Assembly: GCA_009785325.1 (NCBI GenBank)
Contig: WQWN01000005.1
Coordinates: 1-64,000, forward strand
Direction of reading: 5' to 3'
Source of the DNA: Candidatus Saccharimonadota bacterium
GTDB lineage: Bacteria > Patescibacteriota > Saccharimonadia > Saccharimonadales > Saccharimonadaceae
DNA: 64,000 nucleotides
Both the position numbers and the translations under genes were made by a program. Shown in pieces: positions 29,808 through 40,117 of the stretch. The notes beneath the pieces were generated by a model. It was not told the DNA's origin. It saw only the letters and a list, made by a program, of their open reading frames with translations, and ran no database searches. Every line of letters begins with the position of its first letter. Within the stretch, counting starts at the first letter, position 1.

Positions 29808-30434
29808 TTACCTCCCGCGGCTATCTTTTCGAAGAACCTCACACAGACGATCCCACTTATACCAAACAAGTATAATCCCCATGACAACAGCAACTCCCAG
29901 CCAAAACCAAAACCAACCAGCAGTCATCACAGCCGACCAAGTCAGCTCCGACTCTGTACCGACCGTCGATGCTAGTAGTAAAATAATCACTACTACTGCA
30001 ATCAGCGGACCATACAGCCAGCGTCGTCTTGTCAAGATTAGCCCTTCCGCTATCTTCGCATACTCTGGTGATCTTTTCAAAATCACCACCATAAATTGCA
30101 ATGCTAGTCCGACGACCACCACTGCCTCCGCAAATCGCGCCCCAAAAGCATACGTATGGATCGCTACGTACAACAGCGCCGCCACACCCAGAGTTATATC
30201 TGCGACCATATCGAACATGACTTTGTTGACTCTCCACCATAGGCTTTCTTCTAGATGTCTTGGGTATGGCCACCGACCTGCTGCTGGACCGTCAAAAGCA
30301 TCCGTCAGCTCTCCCACCGAAAACGCTATCAATACCCATATCGGACTCGTGCCTCTTACTACAAACACAAAAATCAGAAATGCGAAAACAAACCTCGAAA
30401 ATGTTAGTACGTCAGCTATGTGATACTTCTTCAT
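29808..30434 (-). CDS. CDP-alcohol phosphatidyltransferase family membrane protein
   Basis: DVLTFSRFVFAFL, ELTDAFDGPAAG resembling the DG(x)2AR(x)8 region, multiple TMs. Confidence 0.65.
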   Translation of the reverse strand: MKKYHIADVLTFSRFVFAFLIFVFVVRGTSPIWVLIAFSVGELTDAFDGPAAGRWPYPRHLEESLWWRVNKVMFDMVADITLGVAALLYVAIHTYAFGARFAEAVVVVGLALQFMVVILKRSPEYAKIAEGLILTRRRWLYGPLIAVVVIILLLASTVGTESELTWSAVMTAGWFWFWLGVAVVMGIILVWYKWDRLCEVLRKDSRGR

Positions 30435-30495
30435 CACAACCCACCTCCTTTTGTGTAGCTGAATCATCAAATTATACTATCAAATACCAGATACG

Positions 30496-31332
30496 TCAAT
30501 AACTACCGCACACTACATTATTCGCCTCTAGCCACCCCTCCAGCGACCCCCCATCCAGATACCTCCCTGTCATCGGCAACACTCTCATCACATTCCCCGC
30601 ACGGATATAGTCAAAAATCGGATCAGTAATCATATATTCCTGATCTTTTGGCCCAAAATCATTCCCCTTCACATAATCTACCACCATCCTAAGCATCTCC
30701 GCGCTCATCACATATTTACTAATGTTAATCATACTACTTGGCGCCTCTTCCACACTTGGCTTCTCTACAATTCCCGCCAGTTTCCCTTCAACCACCTCTA
30801 GCACCCCGTATTTACTCACATCTTCTCTTGCTATCGTCGCCCCCACTATTGCCGACTCGTCCTCACTCTCTACGCTAGCGATCAAATTCGCCATCTCACT
30901 TCCCCCTTCAGCCTCCCAAATAAAGTCATCTCCCATCAAGACCGCCACCGCCTCATCAATTCCAAATTCCTCCGCTGCAATAGCTACTGGAAGCGCCGTA
31001 CCATATCGTCCATCATCTTTTTGCACCACATAGTGAAAATTAACGCCTTTAGGCGCCGTTTTCATCAATTCAATTCTATCTCCTTTTCCACGCTCCTCCA
31101 GATACTTCTCCAACACCAAATTCTCCCCATAATATGCCTTCACCTGACTACATTCTCCCTCTCCAATCACCAGATAGATATCCTTAATTCCTGCCTTTAC
31201 ACAATCTTCCACTACATAGTCCACAATTGGCCTATTACCAATCGGCAACATCGACTTCTCAATTACTTTAGTTATAGGTAGTCGTCTAGTTCCCCATCCT
31301 GCGATGGGAATAATCGCTTTTGTAATACTCAT
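30496..31332 (-). CDS. galU: UTP--glucose-1-phosphate uridylyltransferase
   Basis: TKAIIPIAGWGTRRLPITKVIEKSMLPIGNRPIVDYVVE, FNYVVQKD-like region, AVLMGDDF. Confidence 0.92.
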   Translation of the reverse strand: MSITKAIIPIAGWGTRRLPITKVIEKSMLPIGNRPIVDYVVEDCVKAGIKDIYLVIGEGECSQVKAYYGENLVLEKYLEERGKGDRIELMKTAPKGVNFHYVVQKDDGRYGTALPVAIAAEEFGIDEAVAVLMGDDFIWEAEGGSEMANLIASVESEDESAIVGATIAREDVSKYGVLEVVEGKLAGIVEKPSVEEAPSSMINISKYVMSAEMLRMVVDYVKGNDFGPKDQEYMITDPIFDYIRAGNVMRVLPMTGRYLDGGSLEGWLEANNVVCGSY

Positions 31333-31367
31333 AATCTTCATCATACCACATCCCACCCCTACCTACA

Positions 31368-32321
31368 CTAGTGCCTATCAATATCTCCTTCATCGCTGTG
31401 ATCATACTCGTGAGAGTGTTCATGATCATTCTCGTCTTCGTCATCATGGCTATGATCTTCATCGCCACAATCGTCATGACTATGGCTATGCTCATGCGAA
31501 TGATCGTGATGATGACCATGATGCGAGTGCGAATGTCCGTGTTCATGATCATGTACGTGCTTATAGTCATGTGTCAAATGAATCACCGTCCCTACTAGCG
31601 CTACCCCCAATAATACACCTACCACCTCCCTATAAACTTTCCGATTCCTACCCTTTTGCATGCTCGGTATAATCTCTCCAATCGCAAGATAGATAAAGAA
31701 TCCAGCCACTACAGCTAGAAACAATGGCATCTCATATTTCATATTCGCACCCAGATGAAACGCGATCAACATGCCCGGTATCATCGCTAGGACCTGCGCC
31801 ACCTGAATCGCTATAATTCGCCGTGTCGGCCATTTTGCCTTAATCATCACCGCAAAATCTCCGATCTCCATCGGCAACTCATGCGCTACCACTACTAGCG
31901 CTACCACCAATCCCAGTCTCACATCCGCCGCAAAAGCCACTCCGATCACCGCACCATCCACAAATTTATGAATAGCATCCACAATTATCATCATCTTTGC
32001 CGCCTTAGCACTATGCTCATCTACTTCGTCATGACCGCCGTGCTTATGCCATTTCGCAAGTATATATCCGAGTATAAAAAAGAATACAAACCCCACCAGT
32101 ACAAACACCATAGCCGTATACACGTCTACCGTTCCCGCATGAAACACTTCGGGTATCAGATGCAAAAATGCCGCCGCGAGCAGTGCTCCCGCCGCAAAAG
32201 GCACACCCCACGCCTGCAAAAACCTCGCTACTTTAGACTTTGTCAGCAGTAGAAATCCACCCGACAAACAAATCACTCCACACCCCAACGCAATCAAAAT
32301 CAACCAAATTGTATCACTCAC
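31368..32321 (-). CDS. ZIP family metal transporter with very His-rich C-terminal tail
   Basis: HLIPEVF, VVAHELPMEIGDFAVM; tail HDYKHVHDHEHGHSHSHHGHHHDHSHEHSHSHDD... Confidence 0.88.
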   Translation of the reverse strand: MSDTIWLILIALGCGVICLSGGFLLLTKSKVARFLQAWGVPFAAGALLAAAFLHLIPEVFHAGTVDVYTAMVFVLVGFVFFFILGYILAKWHKHGGHDEVDEHSAKAAKMMIIVDAIHKFVDGAVIGVAFAADVRLGLVVALVVVAHELPMEIGDFAVMIKAKWPTRRIIAIQVAQVLAMIPGMLIAFHLGANMKYEMPLFLAVVAGFFIYLAIGEIIPSMQKGRNRKVYREVVGVLLGVALVGTVIHLTHDYKHVHDHEHGHSHSHHGHHHDHSHEHSHSHDDCGDEDHSHDDEDENDHEHSHEYDHSDEGDIDRH

Positions 32322-32354
32322 AAGATCCTCCTTCGCTTAGCGGTCGCAACCTCA

Positions 32355-32849
32355 TTACTGAAACAGTCGCACCCACAAAAAATCATCACCAAAACCTACC
32401 ACCTCGAATGGGCTTTCTCCTTCACACTCCCAGCGCCATTCGTCATCCCCGCTCAAACGATACCGGTAAGTAATAGAAGTTCGCCCGTCTGGAAGCTCAC
32501 ATAATAGCTCGTCGGAAATCTGAAGTATTATAGCTCCATCCTCAGTGCGAAAAGCTACCGTATTGATATAACCAAGTTGCAGAAGTGCCTCATCCTCAAC
32601 TTCCAGTACAGTGCGAGGCGCCGTTTCTGAATTTAGTGTTTCATCTGGTTGCTCTGGAGCTTCTGTTCGTTCACTATAACTAGAATCCGACTCTTCTTGC
32701 AGGCATTTCAACTCCCCTCTGAGCATCGCCGGAATAAAAACTATTTTCAATACCACCAACCCTACTAGAACCACCACTAGAATAGCTACCACTACCGTTA
32801 ATTTCTTTTTTGTCTTCTCCGCACTTTTAATAACCTTATGCATTTTCAT
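32355..32849 (-). CDS. Single-TM hypothetical protein
   Basis: 164 aa, N-terminal TM. Confidence 0.55.
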   Translation of the reverse strand: MKMHKVIKSAEKTKKKLTVVVAILVVVLVGLVVLKIVFIPAMLRGELKCLQEESDSSYSERTEAPEQPDETLNSETAPRTVLEVEDEALLQLGYINTVAFRTEDGAIILQISDELLCELPDGRTSITYRYRLSGDDEWRWECEGESPFEVVGFGDDFLWVRLFQ

Positions 32850-32932
32850 ATTCTCATCATACCATAGTATTTGCCACTAGAACCATCTTCCTGTTGCTAA
32901 ATCTCCCCATACCCGCTAAAATATCCTCAGTC

Positions 32933-33009
32933 GGGTTGTTAGCTCAGTTGGCTAGAGCATCTCGTTTACACCGAGAGGGTCGGGGGTTCGAGTCCCTCAC
33001 AACCCACCA
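32933..33009 (+). tRNA. tRNA-Val(TAC), CCA encoded
   Basis: GGGTTGTTAGCTCAGTTGGCTAGAGCATCTCGTTTACACCGAGAGGGTCGGGGGTTCGAGTCCCTCACAACCCACCA. Confidence 0.93.
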
Positions 33010-33056
33010 TTAGACTCTTACTTAAACCCTGCCCAAAAAAATTTGAGGCGGGGTTT
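33004..33056 (+). repeat. Inverted-repeat copy 1 (includes tRNA-Val 3' end and its terminator); partner 37378..37430
   Basis: ccaccattagactcttacttaaaccctgcccaaaaaaatttgaggcggggttt; 3 mismatches in 53 nt to the reverse complement of 37378..37430 by eye. Confidence 0.9.
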
Positions 33057-33170
33057 CTTGTTTTTGTAGATCCTATAAGCTCTAAATCGCTCTGTATTTT
33101 TCAGCGGCGCAACCCATATTTCTAATTATAATTATCTACTTTATGAAACGTTGCTTTCTTTGTTCATCGG

Positions 33171-35307
33171 TCAAAAACTATCTGACCAGAAATCAGCTGC
33201 ATCACTTAGAAATCTCATACTAGGCACATTGCGAAGGGAGCTTCTTGCTGCATCTTGAATAGTCCCATCACCAGGTCCACGCCTAACCTTTTTATTCTGT
33301 TTCGCAATGCGGCGCTCCCAGGGGCCTTGCTCCTCCCAGCTCTCCACATCCCCTAAACTTTCATTAACAGCTCTCTCATAACCCATCTTTATCAAACGTT
33401 TAGCAAGTTTCTTACGATTCAGCCCCTTAATCTTACCTAAATACTTCGCTATAGCCCAAGCATCTCCATTCTCAATTGTTTTGTCAACAATCTCTTGAAG
33501 ATTATCCAAACCTTCAAATTTCTCCAAGTTAAACACTATCCGGCGTGCGCTACCTTTCTCAACTAGTCTATCCGCAAGGTCCTGGTGGTTTAGCCCTTTG
33601 AATTTTTCTAGGCTACCCGCTACAGACCACTCCTTGCCTGCTTCAATCAATTGATGGGCAATGTCGAGACTCAACTCTTCAAATTTCTTTAAGTGTTCAG
33701 CAACAGCATCGATATCACCCCTCTCAATCATCTTGCTCGCAAGTCCCTGATAGTTTATTCCTTTAAACTTTTCCAGATTCCGCACTATATTCCAGTTATG
33801 CCCGCCCTCAACCAACTTATCCACGAGCTCCTGATGGTCTATTCCTTCAAACTTTTCAAGGTAACGCGCAATATTCTTACCATCTCCGCTTTCAAGAAGC
33901 TTATCTACAAGCTCCTGATGGTCTATTCCTTCAAACTTTTCTAAACTATAAGCTATACCTTGCCCATCTCCAGCTTCAATTAATTTATCCACTAGCTCTT
34001 TATGGTCCAACCCTTCGAACATTTCAAGGCGTTCCGCTACATTCGAACCTCGTCCTGCCGCGATAAACAGGTCAATTACATCATGATCACTGCTCAGCCC
34101 ATCAAATTTATCCAACTTATCAAGAACATATCCACCATGTCCTTCCTTTATTATCTTATAGGCAGTTTCTTGATTTAAGTTTCCGAAATTATCAAGACAC
34201 CCCGCTACAGTCCACACACTCCCCGCCTCAATCATCTTATCGGCTACTTCTTGAGACAACTCTTCAAAATGCCTTAATAAATATGAAGAACCCCTCAGTC
34301 GACTACTATCCTTTTCGAGGATACTAATAGCGGCTTCTGACCCCAGGCCTTCAAACTCGTCTATATTGCGAATAGCATACGAAATCCCGTGTTCTTCTAG
34401 CATATTAATAAACTCACGATCACTATTACTTACTTCAAGCTCCTCTATAGTACCTCCTCTTTCAGAAGTGTTTTCGGCAAGTTTTTCGGATGATTCTTCA
34501 CCTAACTCTTCTACATTATCAGGCCGCGCTTCCGGTGATCCATCAAATTCAAATTCCGACTCTTTATCTGTTAAACTTTCGCCCTCGTCACCCTCCATCA
34601 GCCTCACTTTATTTATCGCCGCCGCACCCTTTGCTGAAATCGTTTCAGCACTTATCTCCTCTCCACCAATCTCTATACTGCCCTCTGTTTCAATACCGCT
34701 CTCGATACCAACCATAAATATCTTCTGAGCCGTCCTCATCTGCGAGATGTCTTTTTCCTGTTCCACTTCAGGAAGCTTAGCAAACGCGTCACCGTACCGA
34801 ACTTCTTCACCTTGTTTATTCAGTACAGGATTTCCTTCTCTATCTTTAATTACCGCGCCTCTTTGCCACGAATTCCTCTCTACCCAAGCTGTATGAATCT
34901 CCTCACCGACACGGTCATAGGTCTCTGCATCTGACAGGTCAACTTCACTGCCTTCTCGCTCTAAAATCCCTACAATTACTTCCGCTGCGGCCTTATTCTC
35001 AGCTTGCCAATGTTCAGGCAAATCCGCATACGAAGTGTTTGCGATGTCGACACTCTGTAGTACTCGATCCCCCCCCCGTAACATCCGCCTCGTTCTTCCA
35101 CTTACTTCCTCCCTCTACTTCTACCTCTACTTTCACACGAGGGCGATAAGTTCCATCTTCATTACGAAAATTCTCATTACGCCACTGGTCGTGAAACTCT
35201 GAACCTAGCTCCGCCACTGCACTATTTCGTATTTCAATCATCTCTGGACTGTCTTTTGTTTCAGGACTATCTGTAAGATTGTACTCAGGTGTTAATTTGT
35301 TTGGCAT
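33171..35307 (-). CDS. Helical-repeat protein split by a G9 homopolymer frameshift
   Basis: ORF 35014..35307 runs into ORF 33171..35084 at a run of nine G (plus-strand C 35069-35077); one fewer G joins ...ADVTGG-DRVLQSVDIANT...; many ~30-aa repeats LEKFEGIDHQELVDKLIEAGDGQGIAYS. Confidence 0.6.
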
Positions 35308-35515
35308 AACTTCCTCTCGTTATGTTGTTTAACATAAGTATGTCATAAGCAACATAATAACGCAAAGTAAAATCGCCAACCAAAGAGGAGAATTACATAA
35401 CCAATCGCCAGACCCTTCACATCAACAAATTATCCCTAATAGCACTTAGGTAGGACTTTGCTTTTCTCAAAAAACCAACTAAACTTGGTAATTCCGAGTC
35501 TCTAGTATGTGAATA

Positions 35516-35544
35516 TTGACCCAGTCCCCCCGACATGCTAATGT
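35516..35544 (+). promoter_or_regulatory. Promoter of RCC1 gene with poly-C in the spacer
   Basis: TTGACC - 17 nt containing C6 - TAATGT. Confidence 0.55.
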
Positions 35545-35607
35545 TTACATAGAGTGTAAACAAAAACATCATCTAAAACTATCTGCGAGAGAAAGTTTGT
35601 TTTTCTC

Positions 35608-37203
35608 ATGCGAACGCTAAATAGAAAGATATTAACTAGATTGCCGTTTATTACTGGTGTGGGAGTGATAGTGTTCGCCTCACTACAGACATTAGCTGTC
35701 AATTTAATTAATCCAAACTATACAGCTACCGCACTATCTATTACATCCATCACTTCTGAGTATGGCCCTGTTGCTGGTGGGCAGACTGTTACTATTACTG
35801 GGGATTTTGGAGTATCTGCTAATCCGCAAATATCAGCTGGCAACAATCATACTCTCGCCCTAGATAGTAATGGGCAACTCTGGGCATGGGGATATAATTG
35901 GCTGGGTCAATTCGGCAATGGAACAACAACTAGTAGTAGTATTCCAGTCGCTATAGATATGTCTGAGACCTTTGCCGATAGAAATATTGTACAGATAGTG
36001 GCATCTTGTAACGAACATTCACTTGCCTTAGATAGCGAAGGTCAGATTTGGGCATGGGGGTGGGGTTCTGAAGGTCAACTCGGTAATGGAACTAACACCA
36101 GTAGTAACGTGCCAGTCGCAGTAGATATGACTGGAGCTTTAGCAGGAAGAACTATTATTCAGGTAGCTGCCGGCTGGGGTCACTCACTAGCACTAGATAG
36201 TGAAGGTCAAGTATTTGCGTGGGGTAGTAATTGGTATGGTCAACTTGGCGATGGTACGAATACTAGTAGTAATGTCCCGGTTACTGTAGATGTTTCTGGT
36301 ATGTTCGCTGGGAGGGATATTATACAGATAGCAACTGCTAGTGCTCACTCACTTGCTCTAGATAATGATGGCAGTATATTTACATGGGGGCGGGGTATAG
36401 AAGGACAACTCGGCAATAATACAAACACTGGCAGTAACGTGCCAGTCGCAGTAGATATGACAGGTGTACTTGCTGGTAGTGATATTGTGCAGGTAGAGGG
36501 TGGTGGGAGTTTCAGTTTCGCCCTAGATAGTGCCGGTAGAGTCTTTTCATGGGGATGGGGGTTAAATGGCGAACTTGGTAATGGTGCGAGTGTTAATGTT
36601 AATATCCCAACTGCTGTAGATATATCTGGTGTATTAGCTGGAAGAACTATTGTGCGGGTAGCATCTGGTAGACAACATGCGCTTGCTATAGATAGTGAAG
36701 GACAGATTTTTACATGGGGACTCAACAGCAGTGGTCAGCTCGGCAATGGCACAATAGGCGGCATTTACAATACTCCAGTTGTGGTGGATATGACAGGTGT
36801 ACTTGCTAGTAGTGATGTTGTTCAAATAGCGGGTGCTTTTGGGAGCGGTTTGGGTCGCTCTGTTGCTCTGGATAGTGAAGGAAATGTGTTTGCTTGGGGT
36901 AGTAATTGGAATGGTCAACTTGGTAACGGCACTAGTGGCTGGAATGCCTATAGTGCTGTTCCTGTATTTATCATGAACCTAGGAGTTCCTACCAACCCCA
37001 TCCAATCCGTAACTCTCGGCGGTCTCTACTGTACAAATATTCAGGTAATTGACCCTAATACAATCACATGTATAGTACCAGCTCATCCAGCAGGAACAGT
37101 AGACGTGGTAGTTAATACACTACATGGATCAGCTACTCTATATCAGGGATATACCTATGTAGACATTCCTGATGTGCCGAATACGGGGCATGGGATGGCT
37201 TAA
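35608..37203 (+). CDS. RCC1-repeat secreted surface protein with IPT/TIG-like segments
   Basis: Signal-like N-terminus, SITSEYGPVAGGQTVTITGDFG, repeated HSLALDSEGQIWAWGWGSEGQLGNGTNTSSNVPVAVDMTG; ends DVPNTGHGMA. Confidence 0.85.
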   Translation: MRTLNRKILTRLPFITGVGVIVFASLQTLAVNLINPNYTATALSITSITSEYGPVAGGQTVTITGDFGVSANPQISAGNNHTLALDSNGQLWAWGYNWLGQFGNGTTTSSSIPVAIDMSETFADRNIVQIVASCNEHSLALDSEGQIWAWGWGSEGQLGNGTNTSSNVPVAVDMTGALAGRTIIQVAAGWGHSLALDSEGQVFAWGSNWYGQLGDGTNTSSNVPVTVDVSGMFAGRDIIQIATASAHSLALDNDGSIFTWGRGIEGQLGNNTNTGSNVPVAVDMTGVLAGSDIVQVEGGGSFSFALDSAGRVFSWGWGLNGELGNGASVNVNIPTAVDISGVLAGRTIVRVASGRQHALAIDSEGQIFTWGLNSSGQLGNGTIGGIYNTPVVVDMTGVLASSDVVQIAGAFGSGLGRSVALDSEGNVFAWGSNWNGQLGNGTSGWNAYSAVPVFIMNLGVPTNPIQSVTLGGLYCTNIQVIDPNTITCIVPAHPAGTVDVVVNTLHGSATLYQGYTYVDIPDVPNTGHGMA

Positions 37204-37377
37204 TCCAACTTATTTCTGTTTCTTCAGATACGTCAGATTCACAGCTTACCTTGTTGAGAATATTATTCTACGTTTCGAAAACAGTTTTACACTTATAAGT
37301 TATATTAGTTAGTCTGATGAATCCTCCAGCACCGATCAGCGGAAGTAAGAGGATTGATAAAAGTGAATTAAACCAAA

Positions 37378-37430
37378 AAACCCCACCTCAAATTTTTTTG
37401 GGCAGGGTTTAAGTAAGAGCTTAATGGTGG
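37378..37430 (-). repeat. Inverted-repeat copy 2 of 33004..33056
   Basis: aaaccccacctcaaatttttttgggcagggtttaagtaagagcttaatggtgg. Confidence 0.9.
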
Positions 37431-37515
37431 TCCTCTCTGGCGTTAATTACAAAAATTTGCTAACACTAGTGGACTACTGTCATAATAATATCACACAAAC
37501 CGATAATGGCAAAAA
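37421..37515 (+). repeat. Repeat A, inverted partner of 47693..47790
   Basis: tggtggtcctctctggcgttaattacaaaaatttgctaacactagtggactactgtcataataatatcacacaaaccgataatggcaaaaa. Confidence 0.9.
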
Positions 37516-37870
37516 TCTAGCCGATATTTACCCTCGCGCGACCAAGCGGCTCATCCGCCAGCACCGACCATTTACCGAGTCCGAAAAGCTCGCCATTATC
37601 GCCGATTACAAACAAAGCGCGATGGCTAAAGAACTGGTCGAAAAGTACGGCCGCCACCGCGCCAACATCAACAAGATACTGACCGACCACGGCATCACCC
37701 TCCGCCGCATCAACCCCTCCACGCGCGGCAAGGAGGCCGAAATAGCACGACTCTATCGCTCTGGCCTCAGCATCGCCAAAGTCGCCAAGCACTTCGGCAT
37801 CAGCCAAACGCCTGTCGTCAAATGCTTGCAACGGCAGGGGGTTGAGATGCGGGCGGCTGGGAGGAGGTAG
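37424..37870 (+). CDS. HTH protein (resolvase/transposase-type helix-turn-helix); start uncertain
   Basis: RGKEAEIARLYRSGLSIAKVAKHFGISQTPVVKCLQRQGVEMR; the ORF-track start lies inside repeat A. Confidence 0.5.
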   Translation: MVVLSGVNYKNLLTLVDYCHNNITQTDNGKNLADIYPRATKRLIRQHRPFTESEKLAIIADYKQSAMAKELVEKYGRHRANINKILTDHGITLRRINPSTRGKEAEIARLYRSGLSIAKVAKHFGISQTPVVKCLQRQGVEMRAAGRR

Positions 37871-37895
37871 TCATTCTTTATGTTAAAATATCCCT

Positions 37896-40055
37896 ATGAA
37901 TAAGGTCGTCGTCAAGCTAGAAAACTGCTACGGGATAAAGAAGCTCGACCGCACCTTTAAGTTCGCTGAACCTAACAAAAGTGCTTATTCTATATACGCA
38001 ACCAATGGGTCAATGAAGACTTCCTTTACAAAAACGTTTGATGACTTCAGCGCTGGGCGCGAATCGTGCGACATGATTTTTACTGACCGGAAAACCGTGC
38101 GCGAGATTAAAGGCCCAGATGGCAACGACTTGAATCCAGCCTCGATTTTCGTCGTCAAGCCATACGATGAGGGCTATTCGTCGGGCAAGACGTCAACGTT
38201 GCTAGTGAACAAGAAGCTCAAGGACGAATACGATAAGATTTGGGCAAACATCAAGGCACTGGAAGCGGAGCTCTTAAAGAGCCTCGTAAAATCGTCAGGC
38301 CGTAAAGATGCGGACGAAGAGGTATCGGAAGTATTTACTGGCACAAGCGGGAAATTTCTCGACTCTGTCCAACGCGTAAAAGGCGAAGTAAACGACGGTA
38401 AAGCCGCTATTTTTAGTGGTGCATCGTATAAGATCCTATTTGATGAAAAGGTTGCCAAAATCCTCGGTGACATACAGCCAGAGTTGACAGATTACATTGC
38501 TCGATACAACGACCTCGTTGACCAGTCGAAATACTTCAGGAGAGGAGTATTTAACCACACCAACGCCGCTACTATCGCTGACACCCTAGTCAAAAACGGG
38601 TTCTTTGACGCCTCGCATGCAGTCACATTGTCAGGCGGCGGTGGGAAGAGCGAGATTACATCCCAAGACGAGCTTAAAACTGTTATCGAGGGTGAATTAC
38701 AAGAAATACTGAAGGACGAAAAGCTACGCAAAGCGTTCGATAAGATAGATAAAAAACTAACTGGGAATCAGCAGGTTAAAGATTTTCGCGACTACATCAC
38801 AGAGCATCAGGAGTATATCGCAGAATTAGCAAGCACCAACCACTTCAAGCAGAAAATATGGATTGACTACTTTAAGGCGCATCTGGCTGAATACAATAAC
38901 CTCGTCAAGGCCCATGATGATGCGAAGACAGAGCTAGACAAGATCCGTAATCAAGCAAATAAAGAGCGTACCCGCTGGGCGGATGTCGTCGATATATTCA
39001 ACTTGCGTTTCAATGTTCCCTTTGTCCTGAGCGTCGACAACCAGAGCGATGTGATTCTTGATGGAATATTACCATCCCTGAGTTTTGAGTTTAAGGATGA
39101 GACGTCGCAGAAAACCATCAAGCGCGAAGAACTTCTTCAGGTTTTGAGTGTCGGTGAGAGAAAAGCCTTATACATCTTAAACATCCTGTTCGAAGTAGAA
39201 GCGCGTAAAGATTTAGGCGAAGAAACCCTGATGATAGTTGACGACATAGCCGACTCCTTCGACTACAAGAACAAATATGCGATTATCGAGTACTTAAAGG
39301 ATATATCTGAGATAAGCGGATTCTACCAGATTGTGCTGACGCACAATTTTGACTTCTTTCGCACAATCCAGTCCAGGTACATACCGCGAGACTACTGCCT
39401 GATGGTTGACAAGAGTGCTGGTGGCGTTTCGTTAGTAAAAGCAGATTATGTAAAAAATCCTTTCAAGCATTTCCTCGAGACATTATCGACGGTGACGAAC
39501 GATGCTATGCTCCTATCATTGATACCATTCATGCGCAATATCGTCGAGTATACAGAGGGTGAAAAGAGCGCTAACTTTTGCACTCTCACATCCGTTCTCC
39601 ACATCAAAGATACTACACCAACCGTCCAGGTTAAAAACATAAAGGAAATGGTGAAGAATGTCTTCGACAAAGATATAAAAGTCGGCGACGAAAACAAAAA
39701 TGTTGCCGACCTGTTCATAGAAGTCGCTGACACTATGGTGAAAAATACTAAGTCCCTGAGCCTTGAGTGCAAAATCGTCCTCTCGGTCGCCATCAGATTG
39801 AAATCCGAACAATTTATGATAGATAAGATCGCCGACCCTGAGTTCTTAAAATCGATAACCGGCAACCAGACGGCCGCCCTATCTGACAAATACTTGGAAG
39901 GCGAAACGGCTGCGGACTGTATCGGTACAATCAAACGAGTAAACTTGATAACTCCACAAAACATACACCTCAATTCGTTCATGTACGAACCGATCCTGGA
40001 TATGTCAGATGAAGAATTAAAGACTCTATACAAGGATGTGGTGAGCCTCAAATAG
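37896..40055 (+). CDS. ABC/AAA-type ATPase, putative R-M-linked defence ATPase
   Basis: 719 aa; P-loop IYATNGSMKTSFTKTF, signature-like LLQVLSVGERKALYILNILFE, Walker B TLMIVDDIADSFDYKNKYAI. Confidence 0.65.
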   Translation: MNKVVVKLENCYGIKKLDRTFKFAEPNKSAYSIYATNGSMKTSFTKTFDDFSAGRESCDMIFTDRKTVREIKGPDGNDLNPASIFVVKPYDEGYSSGKTSTLLVNKKLKDEYDKIWANIKALEAELLKSLVKSSGRKDADEEVSEVFTGTSGKFLDSVQRVKGEVNDGKAAIFSGASYKILFDEKVAKILGDIQPELTDYIARYNDLVDQSKYFRRGVFNHTNAATIADTLVKNGFFDASHAVTLSGGGGKSEITSQDELKTVIEGELQEILKDEKLRKAFDKIDKKLTGNQQVKDFRDYITEHQEYIAELASTNHFKQKIWIDYFKAHLAEYNNLVKAHDDAKTELDKIRNQANKERTRWADVVDIFNLRFNVPFVLSVDNQSDVILDGILPSLSFEFKDETSQKTIKREELLQVLSVGERKALYILNILFEVEARKDLGEETLMIVDDIADSFDYKNKYAIIEYLKDISEISGFYQIVLTHNFDFFRTIQSRYIPRDYCLMVDKSAGGVSLVKADYVKNPFKHFLETLSTVTNDAMLLSLIPFMRNIVEYTEGEKSANFCTLTSVLHIKDTTPTVQVKNIKEMVKNVFDKDIKVGDENKNVADLFIEVADTMVKNTKSLSLECKIVLSVAIRLKSEQFMIDKIADPEFLKSITGNQTAALSDKYLEGETAADCIGTIKRVNLITPQNIHLNSFMYEPILDMSDEELKTLYKDVVSLK

Positions 40056-40117
40056 CACGTGTCGCTTGTCGTCAACTGTGCTCGCCAGCGTGTACGCGGA
40101 TGTGTTATAATATACTC

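Noticed and set aside
31286-31672. Met/Ile/His-rich overlapping ORFs on both strands at the His-rich ZIP tail
   Set aside because: By-products of the low-complexity tract in the ZIP transporter gene
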